Below, piece after piece: positions 34,428 through 42,453 of a DNA stretch of 64,000 bases (the first letter of the stretch is position 1; every line of letters starts with the position of its first letter). Source of the stretch: Demequina flava (GTDB lineage: Bacteria; Actinomycetota; Actinomycetes; Actinomycetales; Demequinaceae). The stretch is from assembly GCF_000975035.1 (NCBI RefSeq), contig NZ_BBRA01000001.1, forward strand, positions 1,135,184-1,199,183. The letters run 5' to 3'. The translations under genes were made by a program, and so were the position numbers. The notes beneath the pieces were generated by a model. It searched no databases and was not told the DNA's origin. It saw nothing but the letters and a program-made list of their open reading frames with translations.

Positions 34428-35327
34428 GTGTCTACAACACTCACCACCGCGCCATCGCTCACCACCCAGGAACGCCGGGGAATGAGCGCCATTTGTACAC
34501 CCGCAGGTCGCATGCTGATCGTTGCGGCTGATCAACGTAACGGCATGAAGGCCGTCATGACCGATGGCGACGGTTCGCCTGTCAGCCAAAGTCAGCTCGT
34601 CGAAGCGAAGTCTGATCTGGTTCGCTATCTCGGCAACCACGCAGCTGCCATTCTGCTCGACCCTGAGGTCGCGTTGCCTCACGTCGTTGATGAGGGCACC
34701 TTGTCGCGCGACACGGCGCTCGTCGTCGGCATGGATGCGTCGGGCTTTGAGGACGTCAACGGCATTCGCTACACGCGCTACGTCGACGGTGTCACGCCGG
34801 AACGGGTCCGCGAGCTCGGAGGGGATGTTGCCAAGATGCTCTGGTACTTGCGCCCAGATCGTCAGGACGAGTCGGACCGCGCCGTGCGCGAAATCCGGGA
34901 ACTGACCGAAGCGTGCAGTCAGGCTGGCCTGCTCCTCATCGTGGAGATCCTTACCTACCAACTGGAGGGTGAGACTGACGAAGAATACGCAGCGGCATTC
35001 CCCGGGTTGGTCGCTGACAGTGCGAAGATTGCGGTCGCCAATGGCGCGCGCGTCCTGAAGCTCCAGTACCCAGGATCTGCCGAAGCGAGTTCGGCCGTCA
35101 CCGAGGCTGCTGCGGGAGTGCCTTGGGCCGTTCTCTCCGCCGGTGTCGATCACGAGACCTTCATGAAGCAGGTCCGCACTGCGGTCGCGAACGGCGCGTC
35201 CGGCGCCATGGCCGGGCGCAGCCTGTGGAAGGACAGCCTGTCCGTTTCGCACGATGTGCGTGAGGACAAGCTCACGAATCTCGCGCAGCCGCGCTTGCGG
35301 GAACTTGCTGAGGCCGTCGAAGGCTAA
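34428..35327 (+). CDS. LacD/YihT-family class I aldolase
   Basis: 299 residues of TIM-barrel aldolase: LIVAADQRNGMKAVM near the N-terminus, AAAILLDPEVALPHV, AKMLWYLRPD, VEILTYQ, the likely Schiff-base Lys in RVLKLQYPG, and VPWAVLSAGVD plus GASGAMAGRSLWKD. By memory it resembles tagatose-1,6-bisphosphate aldolase (LacD) more closely than the sulfofructose-phosphate aldolase YihT. It would cleave a ketohexose phosphate or bisphosphate to triose units. The GTG at 34428 follows GAGG. Its stop is 1 bp from the convergent lacI-2 stop. Confidence 0.85.
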   Translation: MSTTLTTAPSLTTQERRGMSAICTPAGRMLIVAADQRNGMKAVMTDGDGSPVSQSQLVEAKSDLVRYLGNHAAAILLDPEVALPHVVDEGTLSRDTALVVGMDASGFEDVNGIRYTRYVDGVTPERVRELGGDVAKMLWYLRPDRQDESDRAVREIRELTEACSQAGLLLIVEILTYQLEGETDEEYAAAFPGLVADSAKIAVANGARVLKLQYPGSAEASSAVTEAAAGVPWAVLSAGVDHETFMKQVRTAVANGASGAMAGRSLWKDSLSVSHDVREDKLTNLAQPRLRELAEAVEG

Positions 35328-35328
35328 G

Positions 35329-36339
35329 TCAGTCCTGGGCCCGGTCGTGATCTGCGGCCGGGCCCTTTCGCGCACTGGAGTCGCGTGGGACGAGCGTTGT
35401 TCCCACGGTCACACGCGAGTCATACGCCCCATCGGGATCGTCAATGCGCGCGAGCAGACGCCGCGCTGCCTCTGTCCCGATCTGGGTCGGGTGTTGGTCG
35501 AGTGCGGCGACGCTCGGGGTCAGTGCGTCAGCAAGCGGGAAGTCACCGAATGAGATCACCGCGATAGGAATGCTCGCAAGGTGTGGGCCCAATGCCATGG
35601 CTGCGCGAGCGTTCGAGCAGATCACTGCGGATGCCGGCGGGGATGCTGCGAGCATCGTTTCTGCCATGGTGGGCGCGAGTGCGGGGTCGTCTCCATGGAA
35701 CTTGATCAGCTCTGGGTCTTCGGCGAGTCCCGCAGCCCCGAGTCCTTGGCGATAGCCGCGCAGTCGCTCTTGAGTTGTCGTGATGGCTGCGTCGTTCCCA
35801 ATGAAGCCGATGTGCGTGTGGCCGTTGGCTGCGAGGTGTGCCACTGCCTTTTCAGTCGCCTGAACGTCGTCGGAGAGCACAACGTCCGCATCGAGCCCCT
35901 CTGGAGGCCGATCAACAAACACGATGGGAAGTTGTGCCGTCCACGGGGCCAGATATGAGTGGTCGTGTGACGATGGCGCAATAACAAGGCCGCTGAGACG
36001 ACGGTTGAGGAGCGCCTCAACGCGGTCTTGCTCGTCGCTCGGGTCTGCGACGGCCGCAACGACGGTCATGAGATCGGCGCCGGCGACCGTCGCGTCGATT
36101 GCCTGCACCAGGCTCGCGAAGAAGTGATCGGTGAGAGACGGAACTACCACTCCTACCAGGGGAGAGGTGCCTTGGCGAAAGGTCGTGGCGAGGGCGTTGG
36201 GCAGGTAGCCCAGCTCCTTCATGGCCGCCTCAACGCGTTCCCGCGTCGCCGGCGCAACGTTCGGATCGGAGTTGTGAACGCGGGACACCGTCTTAAGGGA
36301 AACGCCCGCTGCCAGCGCGACGTCTCTCATGCTTGTCAC
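35329..36339 (-). CDS. LacI-family transcriptional regulator 2
   Basis: 336 residues with the helix-turn-helix MRDVALAAGVSLKTVSRVH and a PBP-like effector domain. Paralogue of the regulator at 28888. It lies behind the SDR gene on the same strand (70-bp gap) and convergent to the aldolase gene. The recognition helix differs slightly from regulator 1 (SLKTVSRV against SIKTASRV), so both may bind similar sites. Likely acts on the operator at 37214. The GTG start at 36339 has AGGAGG 11 nt upstream; ATG 36330 is an alternative. The 70-bp gap holds a small hairpin (GGCTAG/CTAGCC, 36379-36393). Confidence 0.9.
   Translation of the reverse strand: MTSMRDVALAAGVSLKTVSRVHNSDPNVAPATRERVEAAMKELGYLPNALATTFRQGTSPLVGVVVPSLTDHFFASLVQAIDATVAGADLMTVVAAVADPSDEQDRVEALLNRRLSGLVIAPSSHDHSYLAPWTAQLPIVFVDRPPEGLDADVVLSDDVQATEKAVAHLAANGHTHIGFIGNDAAITTTQERLRGYRQGLGAAGLAEDPELIKFHGDDPALAPTMAETMLAASPPASAVICSNARAAMALGPHLASIPIAVISFGDFPLADALTPSVAALDQHPTQIGTEAARRLLARIDDPDGAYDSRVTVGTTLVPRDSSARKGPAADHDRAQD
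35337..35368 (+). terminator. Terminator for the aldolase operon, inside the lacI-2 3' end
   Basis: 8-bp arms GGGCCCGG/CCGGGCCC followed by TTT, 10 bp past the aldolase stop. It overlaps the last codons of the convergent lacI-2. Confidence 0.6.
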
Positions 36340-36409
36340 GGCGGCGGCCCCCTCCTGTTACTCCGGCTGTGATTCAGAGGCTAGTGCCTAGCCCTCCGTT
36401 GGGCGCTCC

Positions 36410-37144
36410 CTACACGCAGGTGTAGCCACCATCGATCGGCAAGTGGGCTCCCGTGATCATGCTCGCTCCGTCACTCAGCAGGAACGCAATGGGTGCGGCG
36501 ATCTCGTCCTCGGTCGCCCACCGCCCAAGTGGCATGCGCGCGAGCGCGGGCCCTTCGATCTCCGGACGGCCCCAGTAGAACGCTGACATCTCTGTCATCA
36601 CGACTGTGGGGTGGACCGAGTTCACGCGAATTCCGTGCGGACCGAGCTCAAGAGCGCTGACCCGAGTGATGTTGTCGAGGGCGGCCTTCGACGAGCCGTA
36701 CGACACGTGATTGCGCAGAGCCACCAGCGAGGCCTGGCTCGAGACGTTGACGATCGAGCCGCCATTGGCAGCCTCGATCATCCGTCGCGCGGCGTGTTTG
36801 ATCACGAGCAACGCGCCACGCGCATTGACAGCCATGACTTTGTCGAAGACGTCGATATCAGTCTCGGTGGGCGAGGCAATCTCACCGCCGAAGCCTCCAC
36901 AATTCACGACACCCCACAACTCGAGGCCGGAGAGCGCATTGGCGATCTCCTCTTCGGACGTCAGATCAAACGTGACGGTGCTGCAGCCAGTCTCTTCGGC
37001 GATCTGAGTGAGGCTGTCGCTGGAGCGGCCGCTTGCGATCACATGGGCATTCGCCGCCGTGAGGTGACGAACGATGGCGCCGCCAATTCCGCCGGCCGCA
37101 CCGGTCACGAGAATGGGGCGGCCGTCGAGGTCGAGGTGAGTCAT
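36410..37144 (-). CDS. L-xylulose reductase-like short-chain dehydrogenase
   Basis: 244 residues. Rossmann motif VTGAAGGIGGAIV, catalytic Ser in NVSSQAS and YGSSK. The segments LGPHGIRVNSVHPTVVMT, PLGRWA, FLLSDGASMITG and the ending GGYTCV match the dicarbonyl/L-xylulose reductase group, which interconverts ketoses and polyols with NADP(H). ATG 37144 has AAGGAG upstream; the open frame before it is not used. It is divergent from the frcK-like gene and shares the palindromic operator at 37214-37227. The sugar alcohol it acts on is unknown. Confidence 0.85.
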   Translation of the reverse strand: MTHLDLDGRPILVTGAAGGIGGAIVRHLTAANAHVIASGRSSDSLTQIAEETGCSTVTFDLTSEEEIANALSGLELWGVVNCGGFGGEIASPTETDIDVFDKVMAVNARGALLVIKHAARRMIEAANGGSIVNVSSQASLVALRNHVSYGSSKAALDNITRVSALELGPHGIRVNSVHPTVVMTEMSAFYWGRPEIEGPALARMPLGRWATEDEIAAPIAFLLSDGASMITGAHLPIDGGYTCV

Positions 37145-37212
37145 GAGTGCTCCTTCGGTCTTGGGGACGGACAGCGGCGTCGGCATCCCGATGGCGCTCA
37201 CGATAGCCCAAA

Positions 37213-37242
37213 TTGACACCGGTGTCATCCAGTCGCTATCTT
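37213..37242. promoter_or_regulatory. LacI-type operator on overlapping divergent promoters
   Basis: TGACACCGGTGTCA (37214-37227) is a perfect palindrome. On the plus strand it begins inside TTGACA (37213-37218), with TATCTT 18 bp on. On the minus strand ATGACA is followed, 17 bp on, by TATCGT. One bound repressor could therefore shut off both the SDR and kinase operons. It matches the 28693 and 28716 sites at 13 of 14 bases. Confidence 0.75.
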
Positions 37243-37284
37243 CGAGCCAGGCACCCATACGCGTGTGCCGGAAGGGTGCTCAGC

Positions 37285-37941
37285 GTGGAACATCTATCGC
37301 CGTCGCTACCAGTGATGGATCTTGCACAAGCGTGCTCGCGCGCAGTGAGCTTGGCGAACTCCGGTGAGCGCGTCATCGTCGGCATTGTTGGGCCGCCGGG
37401 AGCGGGCAAGTCCACCGTTACTGCCTCTCTGATGGCTTCCATTGCGGATGCCGTGGCCGTGCCCATGGACGGGTTTCACCTATCCAACGAAGTCCTTACG
37501 GACCTGGGAAGGCGTGAGCGTAAGGGGGCGCCGGATACCTTCGACGTAGCGGGATATGTCGCCTTACTGAACCGCCTTCGCGGGGACGCTGGCACTATCT
37601 ACGCCCCCCGGTTTGACCGCAGTCTCGAGGAATCTATCGGAAGCGCGATCCCCGTGCCGCCGGAGTGCACCCTCGTGATTACGGAGGGTAACTACCTGCT
37701 CGCGGACGACCACGGATGGAGTGAAGTCCGGACCCTCCTCGATGAGGTGTGGTACCTGGATGTTCCGCGCGAGGTGCTCGTTTCGCGACTCGTCGCTCGC
37801 CGTATGAGCGATGGTCACCCCGAAGGCGAGGCACGCACGTGGGTCAAGGACGTCGACGTTCCCAACATGGCCCGTGTTGAGGCAACGGCCGCCCGCGCAG
37901 ACCGTGTACTGACCACTCCAGATCTTGAAGGAGAACGATGA
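37285..37941 (+). CDS. FrcK-like sugar kinase (PRK/uridine-kinase-like fold)
   Basis: 218 residues with Walker A GIVGPPGAGKST, VPMDGFHLSN, a KGAPDTFD segment, APRFDRSLEE and VITEGNYLL. This pattern belongs to the nucleoside/pantothenate-kinase-like family that includes FrcK of rhizobial fructose ABC operons. It probably phosphorylates a ketose such as fructose. The GTG at 37285 has AAGGG upstream; ATG 37315 is an alternative. Its stop overlaps the dehydrogenase start (ATGA). First gene of a three-gene operon under the 37214 operator. Confidence 0.82.
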   Translation: MEHLSPSLPVMDLAQACSRAVSLANSGERVIVGIVGPPGAGKSTVTASLMASIADAVAVPMDGFHLSNEVLTDLGRRERKGAPDTFDVAGYVALLNRLRGDAGTIYAPRFDRSLEESIGSAIPVPPECTLVITEGNYLLADDHGWSEVRTLLDEVWYLDVPREVLVSRLVARRMSDGHPEGEARTWVKDVDVPNMARVEATAARADRVLTTPDLEGER

Positions 37942-39428
37942 CTGACCGTTTGAATCGCGCGGTTGCGAGCGCGCGACACGAACTTCTTCCGGGGCCGGAC
38001 TACGACCCGGCAGATGTGGTGACCGGTATCGCGCACATTGGTGTCGGTGGCTTTCATCGTGCACACCAGGCCATGTATGTCGACCGCATGCTGGCGGAGG
38101 ATCCCACGTGGGGCATTGTGGGAATCGGTCTGCGCCCAGAGGACCGCTCGACTCTTGATGAACTTGCCGCGCAGGACGGCACGTACTCCCTGACCATTGT
38201 TGACCCGGCACAGCGCGAAACCACGCGGATTATCGGGAGCATTGTCGGGACTCGTCATCGAGACCGCGAAGGGGCAGCGCTCCTTGTCAGCACCCTCGCG
38301 GACCCGGCGATTCGCGTCGTCACGCTGACCATCACGGAGGGTGCCTACGGGATCGACCCAGACTCGGGAGAATACGTGCCCCGCGATGAAGCGGCGGTGG
38401 CTGACATGGCGGGGAGCGAGTCACCGCGCAGCGCGATGGGACTCATCGTCGATGCCTTGGCGGCAAGGCACAGGCAAGGACACTCGCCGTTCGCCGTGGT
38501 GTCGTGCGACAACATTCCTCACAACGGCGCGGTGTCTAAGGCTGCCGTGCTGGGGATGGCGCGGGTCCGAGTCCCCGAGATCGTGTCGTGGATCAGCGCT
38601 GAGGTGTCGTTCCCCTCCTCGATGGTGGACCGCATCACGCCTGCGCCAACTCCGGCGGTGCGCGAAGCAGTGGCAGATGCTTTCGGCATTGAGGACGCGT
38701 GTGCGGTCCGTTCCGAGTCCTTCGTTCAGTGGGTGCTCGAGGACGCGTTCCCTCACGGCCGTCCACCCCTTGGGTCAGCGGGCGTGATGATGGTCGAGGA
38801 TGTCGTCCCCTATGAGCTGATGAAGCTGCGGCTACTAAATGCCTCGCACCAAGTCATGAGTTACCCGGCGCTTCTTGCGGGAATTGAGTGGGTGCACGAT
38901 GCCTGCAGCGAACCGCGGGTGCGCTCGCTGATGGAGCAGTGGATGATCGCGGCGACCGGGACACTTCCATCTGTTCCGGGGGTTGACCTGGACCAGTACC
39001 GCGAGGATCTCCTCGAGCGTTTCTCTTCTCCGGCGGTCAAGGACACCTTGGCTCGCCAGGTTGCCTATTCCTCCGATCGAATCGCGACGTTTGTGCGGCC
39101 CGCTTTGGACGAGATGGCAGTCGCGGACCAACAGCGAGTGGGAGCCTTGGTGCTGGCGCTGTGGGGGCACTGGGTAAGGGCGCAACTTTCCGATGCGGAC
39201 GATCGCTGGAGTGATCCCCGCCGTGACGAACTCCAAGCTGCCATCGTTCGCGAACAGTCCGATGCGGCCGCGCTCCTCGACGTGTTTGACGTCGTCGGGG
39301 AAGCGGGACGGAACCCGGAGGTGCGTCGGGTCTATTGCCAGATTCGAGCAGACCTTGATCGCATCCCAGCGCTCGAAGTTATTGACCAGGCGCTCGCGGC
39401 GACGCCAGCCTCGGCGGCGCCGCAGTGA
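37938..39428 (+). CDS. Long-chain mannitol dehydrogenase-family polyol dehydrogenase
   Basis: 496 residues. N-terminal NAD-binding domain with IGVGGFHRAHQAMYVDRML and GIGLRP, and the C-terminal catalytic K-x4-N-x2-H motif in MKLRLLNASHQVMSYPALL. The family oxidises mannitol, arabitol or sorbitol to ketoses, or reduces fructuronate/tagaturonate. With a FrcK-like kinase upstream and an aldose-ketose isomerase downstream, polyol to ketohexose is the most likely reaction. Overlaps both neighbours by 4 bp. Confidence 0.9.
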   Translation: MTDRLNRAVASARHELLPGPDYDPADVVTGIAHIGVGGFHRAHQAMYVDRMLAEDPTWGIVGIGLRPEDRSTLDELAAQDGTYSLTIVDPAQRETTRIIGSIVGTRHRDREGAALLVSTLADPAIRVVTLTITEGAYGIDPDSGEYVPRDEAAVADMAGSESPRSAMGLIVDALAARHRQGHSPFAVVSCDNIPHNGAVSKAAVLGMARVRVPEIVSWISAEVSFPSSMVDRITPAPTPAVREAVADAFGIEDACAVRSESFVQWVLEDAFPHGRPPLGSAGVMMVEDVVPYELMKLRLLNASHQVMSYPALLAGIEWVHDACSEPRVRSLMEQWMIAATGTLPSVPGVDLDQYREDLLERFSSPAVKDTLARQVAYSSDRIATFVRPALDEMAVADQQRVGALVLALWGHWVRAQLSDADDRWSDPRRDELQAAIVREQSDAAALLDVFDVVGEAGRNPEVRRVYCQIRADLDRIPALEVIDQALAATPASAAPQ

Positions 39429-40690
39429 GCGATCAGGACCACGCACCTGTGGTGACCCCATGGCCTGATAGTGCGTGGTGGCTTAGGCGTCAAGACGAAC
39501 TGCTGTCGTTCGGGCGGAATTTCCCGATTGAGGTCGGCGCGGGCTATCTCGACGAACGCGGTGTTCCCATGCCGACTGAACCGCCTGGCACGACGGAACT
39601 GTATGTGACGTGCCGGATGACCTACGTGTACTCGTTGGCGCATCTGGCTGGCGATCAGCATGCATTGCCGCTTGTCGCGCATGGGTTGGCGTCTCTGACA
39701 GGTTCGCTCTACGACCACGAGTTTGGTGGCTGGCACGCAAAGGTGAGCCCTCAAGGACCCGTCATTTCGACGAAGGAAGCGTACGGACACGCCTTCGTGC
39801 TGCTCGCGACCGCATCTGCCTGCGCCACGGGCGTCCCCGAGGCCCGTCCGCTGTTGGATCAAGCCATCGCGGTGTTTGAACAGCACTTTTGGGACCACGA
39901 AAGTGGGATGGTCGTCGAGTCCTGGGACCGGACGTGGTCCGAGTGCGAGAACTACCGCGGAGTCAACGCGAACATGCATACGACGGAAGCGTTTTTTGCC
40001 GTCGCGCTTGCCACAGGGGATGACGTGTGGCGGCAACGCGCGCTCGGAATCCTTCGCAACGTCATCGCGTGGGCCTATGAGTTCAACGGCAGATTGCCCG
40101 AGCACTTCACTCCCCAATGGGAGCCCCAGCTCGACTACAACGAGGATTCACCGGCGCACCCATTTAGGCCGTACGGCGCGACAGTCGGCCACTGGTTCGA
40201 GTGGTCCCGTCTCGCGGTGCAGGCGTACACCAGCGAACTTCTTGGAGGTCGTGGCGCGGAGTCGCAGTGGCTCCTCGACGGAGCGCAGTATCTCTACGAT
40301 GCTGCGGTCCGGGACGGCTGGGCCGTTGATGGTGCGCCGGGGTTCGTGTACACGGTTGACTTTGGAGGTCGCCCAGTCGTGCGACAGCGAATGCACTGGG
40401 TTGCTGCCGAGGCCGTCGGTGCAGCCGCGGCGCTACGTATCGCCACCGACGACCCCCGTTTCGCCTCAGACGAGACCACCTGGTGGGGCTACATCGATGA
40501 GTACATGATCGACGGCTCCGGCTCGTGGATTCATGAACTCGACGCCAGGAACGTCCCCGCGGGAACGGTGTGGCCGGGCAAGCCCGACCTCTATCACGCA
40601 GTCCAAGCCACGATGGTTCCCCGGCTTCCGCTGTGGCCACCGCTCGCCTTCGCCCTGCGCGACAGCGCCCCGCCTCAACCCCCGAACTGA
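39425..40690 (+). CDS. AGE-family aldose-ketose isomerase (YihS/mannose isomerase-like)
   Basis: 421 residues of (alpha/alpha)6 barrel. Motifs recalled from YihS are present in order: LSFGRNFPIEVGAGYL, ESWDRTW, YRGVNANMHTTEAF with a catalytic-region His, FRPYGATVGHWFEWSRL, and PGKPDLYHAVQATMVPRLPL. Members interconvert mannose/fructose, lyxose/xylulose or talose/tagatose. YihS, as recalled, has KQDIYH where this protein has KPDLYH; the latter form is associated with mannose isomerases, so a sulfosugar is less likely. The GTG start overlaps the dehydrogenase stop. The 3' end overlaps the convergent YchJ gene by 16 bp. Confidence 0.87.
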   Translation: MSDQDHAPVVTPWPDSAWWLRRQDELLSFGRNFPIEVGAGYLDERGVPMPTEPPGTTELYVTCRMTYVYSLAHLAGDQHALPLVAHGLASLTGSLYDHEFGGWHAKVSPQGPVISTKEAYGHAFVLLATASACATGVPEARPLLDQAIAVFEQHFWDHESGMVVESWDRTWSECENYRGVNANMHTTEAFFAVALATGDDVWRQRALGILRNVIAWAYEFNGRLPEHFTPQWEPQLDYNEDSPAHPFRPYGATVGHWFEWSRLAVQAYTSELLGGRGAESQWLLDGAQYLYDAAVRDGWAVDGAPGFVYTVDFGGRPVVRQRMHWVAAEAVGAAAALRIATDDPRFASDETTWWGYIDEYMIDGSGSWIHELDARNVPAGTVWPGKPDLYHAVQATMVPRLPLWPPLAFALRDSAPPQPPN

Positions 40691-41073
40691 CTCCCCTCGA
40701 GGTAGACCCACTCGCCGTCCACCCGCACAAAGGTGCTGGTCTCGTGCAGGCTCGCGGGGTTCCCGGCCCCATCCTCATAGTGAGCCGAGAATGTCACGAC
40801 GCCTTCAGCATCGGCCGGACCGCCGTCCTCCGTTGAGGTCACGTCCAGCCCCCGCCACTGCGGAGCGGACAGGTCGCCAAGCTTTTCCGGCGCCGGGCGA
40901 GTATCCGGGTGCCACGTGCGCAGCACATAGGCCGGGTCGCGGCGCACATGCGCGGTGTAGCGCGAGCGCATGAGTTGCTCGGCGGTGTCGGGGAACCGTT
41001 CGCCGCGCAGAAAGGGACGGCAACACTCAGCAAACGAGGCCCCTGAACCACAGGGGCACGGCAACGAACTCAC
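40675..41073 (-). CDS. YchJ-family SEC-C motif protein
   Basis: 132 residues. The N-terminal SEC-C zinc motif CPCGSGASFAECC is followed by a compact YchJ domain (RSRYTAHVRRDPAYVLRTWH, SAHYED, HETSTFVR). The function is unknown; the SEC-C motif binds zinc and can contact ribosomes or SecB in other proteins. The GTG at 41073 overlaps the stop of the upstream gene by 4 bp, so the two are co-transcribed. It is convergent with the isomerase gene. Confidence 0.88.
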   Translation of the reverse strand: MSSLPCPCGSGASFAECCRPFLRGERFPDTAEQLMRSRYTAHVRRDPAYVLRTWHPDTRPAPEKLGDLSAPQWRGLDVTSTEDGGPADAEGVVTFSAHYEDGAGNPASLHETSTFVRVDGEWVYLEGSQFGG

Positions 41074-41708
41074 GCGGCCACCTCGCGCACCCAACGGTCA
41101 CCGTTTCTCACAAACCCCACCTTCTCCAAGTACGTGGTGTCGAGGCCCTCTCCGTGGGGCATCTCGACACGGCTGAAGCCAGCATCGGCCAGAACCGAGG
41201 ACTCACGGTAGACGAACTCCCCCGGGCTGAAGTCGCGGAAGCGCTCTTTCACCCAGTCCAGGTCAATGCGCCCCACGCCGTCGCCGGCATCGGTTAGAGA
41301 GACCACGCCGATCGCCTCATCGCCGTTGACCAGCATGAAGACCGTGCGCTTTTCGTCATCGAGAGGCAGCGCGTGGAAGTCCGAGCGTTGCTTGGTGATG
41401 TCCTCCGCGTGGACGCCAAGTAGGTGCTGAAGGTAGGTGTCATCGGGCTGGACTGGAAGCGCGCGGTACACCGTGGCGTCGTCGCGCTCGCGGTACAGGC
41501 GGCGGAGCCAGTAGGCGTCGATGATCGTGATCGCGAGGTTCATGAACGCGAACGGCCACACCTCGATCAGCCCGTTGTAGATCGTCGCGATGAATGCGCC
41601 GATGAAGTTCATCCACCGGAATTTGAGAACCCGTGCCTGCATCAGCGAGGCAACGATGAGGATCGAGCCGACCCATCCGAAGATTTCCAGGACTGTTTGC
41701 GTCGTCAT
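41070..41708 (-). CDS. YgjV-like membrane protein fused to GNAT-like domain
   Basis: 212 residues. The first 75 or so hold about three helices similar to YgjV/PnuC-like small membrane proteins (WVGSILIVASLMQARVLKF). The rest is cytosolic and ends like a GNAT acetyltransferase (YLEKVGFVRNGDRWVRE), but the acetyl-CoA loop is weak. TAGCCT lies 6 nt before the ATG with no Shine-Dalgarno, which suggests a leaderless mRNA. Function unknown. Confidence 0.75.
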   Translation of the reverse strand: MTTQTVLEIFGWVGSILIVASLMQARVLKFRWMNFIGAFIATIYNGLIEVWPFAFMNLAITIIDAYWLRRLYRERDDATVYRALPVQPDDTYLQHLLGVHAEDITKQRSDFHALPLDDEKRTVFMLVNGDEAIGVVSLTDAGDGVGRIDLDWVKERFRDFSPGEFVYRESSVLADAGFSRVEMPHGEGLDTTYLEKVGFVRNGDRWVREVAA

Positions 41709-41789
41709 TGATCAAGGCTACGTCCCACAGCCCCCTGCGCGCGCGCCTGACCGGGCGGCAGTTGCGTGCCGCCCGGCCAGGTGAGGTGG

Positions 41790-42323
41790 TTACGCGGCGG
41801 CCTTGACCACGGCGCCGGAGAAGGCGTCGAGGTCGTCGGGGTTGCGCGAGGTGAGGAGCGTCCAGCCGTGGGCTGGGCACTCCGCGAGCTCTTCATCGAC
41901 CCACGTGGCGCCCGCATTGCGCAGGTCGGTCTCGAGCGAGGGGTAGGACGTCATGGTCTTGCCCTCGGTCAGTTCGGCCTCGGCGAGGAGCCATGGGCCG
42001 TGACAGATCGACGCGATGGTCTTTCCGTCGCGCGCGAACGTCTGTGCGAGCGACACGGCCGACTCATCGGTGCGGAGGGTGTCGGCGTTGATGGTGCCGC
42101 CGGGGACGACGAGAACGTCGTAGTCGGCGGGGTCCACGTCAGCGAGAGAGACGTTGGGATCCACGGTCTGGCCGGGGTCCTTGTCGCTAACCAGAGTCTG
42201 AATGGGGTCCGCGTTGGGCGCGGCCACCGTGACGGGAACTCCGGCCTCCTTGAGAGCCGTGAGCGGTGCGAGCAACTCGTCCTGCTCAACACCGTAGTTC
42301 GTGGTGATGACTAGCGCGGTCAT
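41790..42323 (-). CDS. DJ-1/PfpI-family protein
   Basis: 177 residues of the DJ-1/PfpI fold with the nucleophile elbow SICHGPWLLAEA (Cys followed by His) and VLVVPGGTINAD. Similar proteins (YhbO, PfpI) act as deglycases, chaperones or general stress proteins. ATG 42323 follows AAGGAG; the open frame before it is not used. Monocistronic between the YgjV-like gene and the divergent S4 gene. Confidence 0.88.
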   Translation of the reverse strand: MTALVITTNYGVEQDELLAPLTALKEAGVPVTVAAPNADPIQTLVSDKDPGQTVDPNVSLADVDPADYDVLVVPGGTINADTLRTDESAVSLAQTFARDGKTIASICHGPWLLAEAELTEGKTMTSYPSLETDLRNAGATWVDEELAECPAHGWTLLTSRNPDDLDAFSGAVVKAAA

Positions 42324-42440
42324 GTCCTGCTCCTTCCGTCGTGACTTGCACAGCGGCGGCGGCACCGCCCCAGGTCTACGTCAACGGGGTGCGGCCGCTC
42401 AGACATTCCCGTGAATGGCAGATGGACGCTTGAGGCGGCC

Positions 42441-42446
42441 TACCCT
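42441..42446 (+). promoter_or_regulatory. Probable -10 element (TACCCT) of the S4-protein gene
   Basis: TACCCT ends 7 nt before ATG 42454 and no Shine-Dalgarno is visible, as expected for a leaderless transcript. Confidence 0.5.
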
Positions 42447-42453
42447 GGTGCGC

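Noticed and set aside
39425-40690. Sulfoglycolysis (YihS-like isomerase plus YihT-like aldolase in one block)
   Set aside because: No sulfoquinovosidase, PfkB sulfofructose kinase, YihU-type reductase or sulfonate exporter is present. The isomerase has KPDLYH instead of the KQDIYH recalled for YihS, and the aldolase looks closer to LacD. An ordinary ketose/polyol pathway fits better.
40678-40705. Possible duplicated tRNA-Leu 3' end (attR) at the right edge of the sugar block
   Set aside because: CCCGAACTGACTCCCCTCGA only loosely resembles the tRNA T-arm and 3' end; gaps are needed and no integrase is present. Not an attachment site on this evidence.
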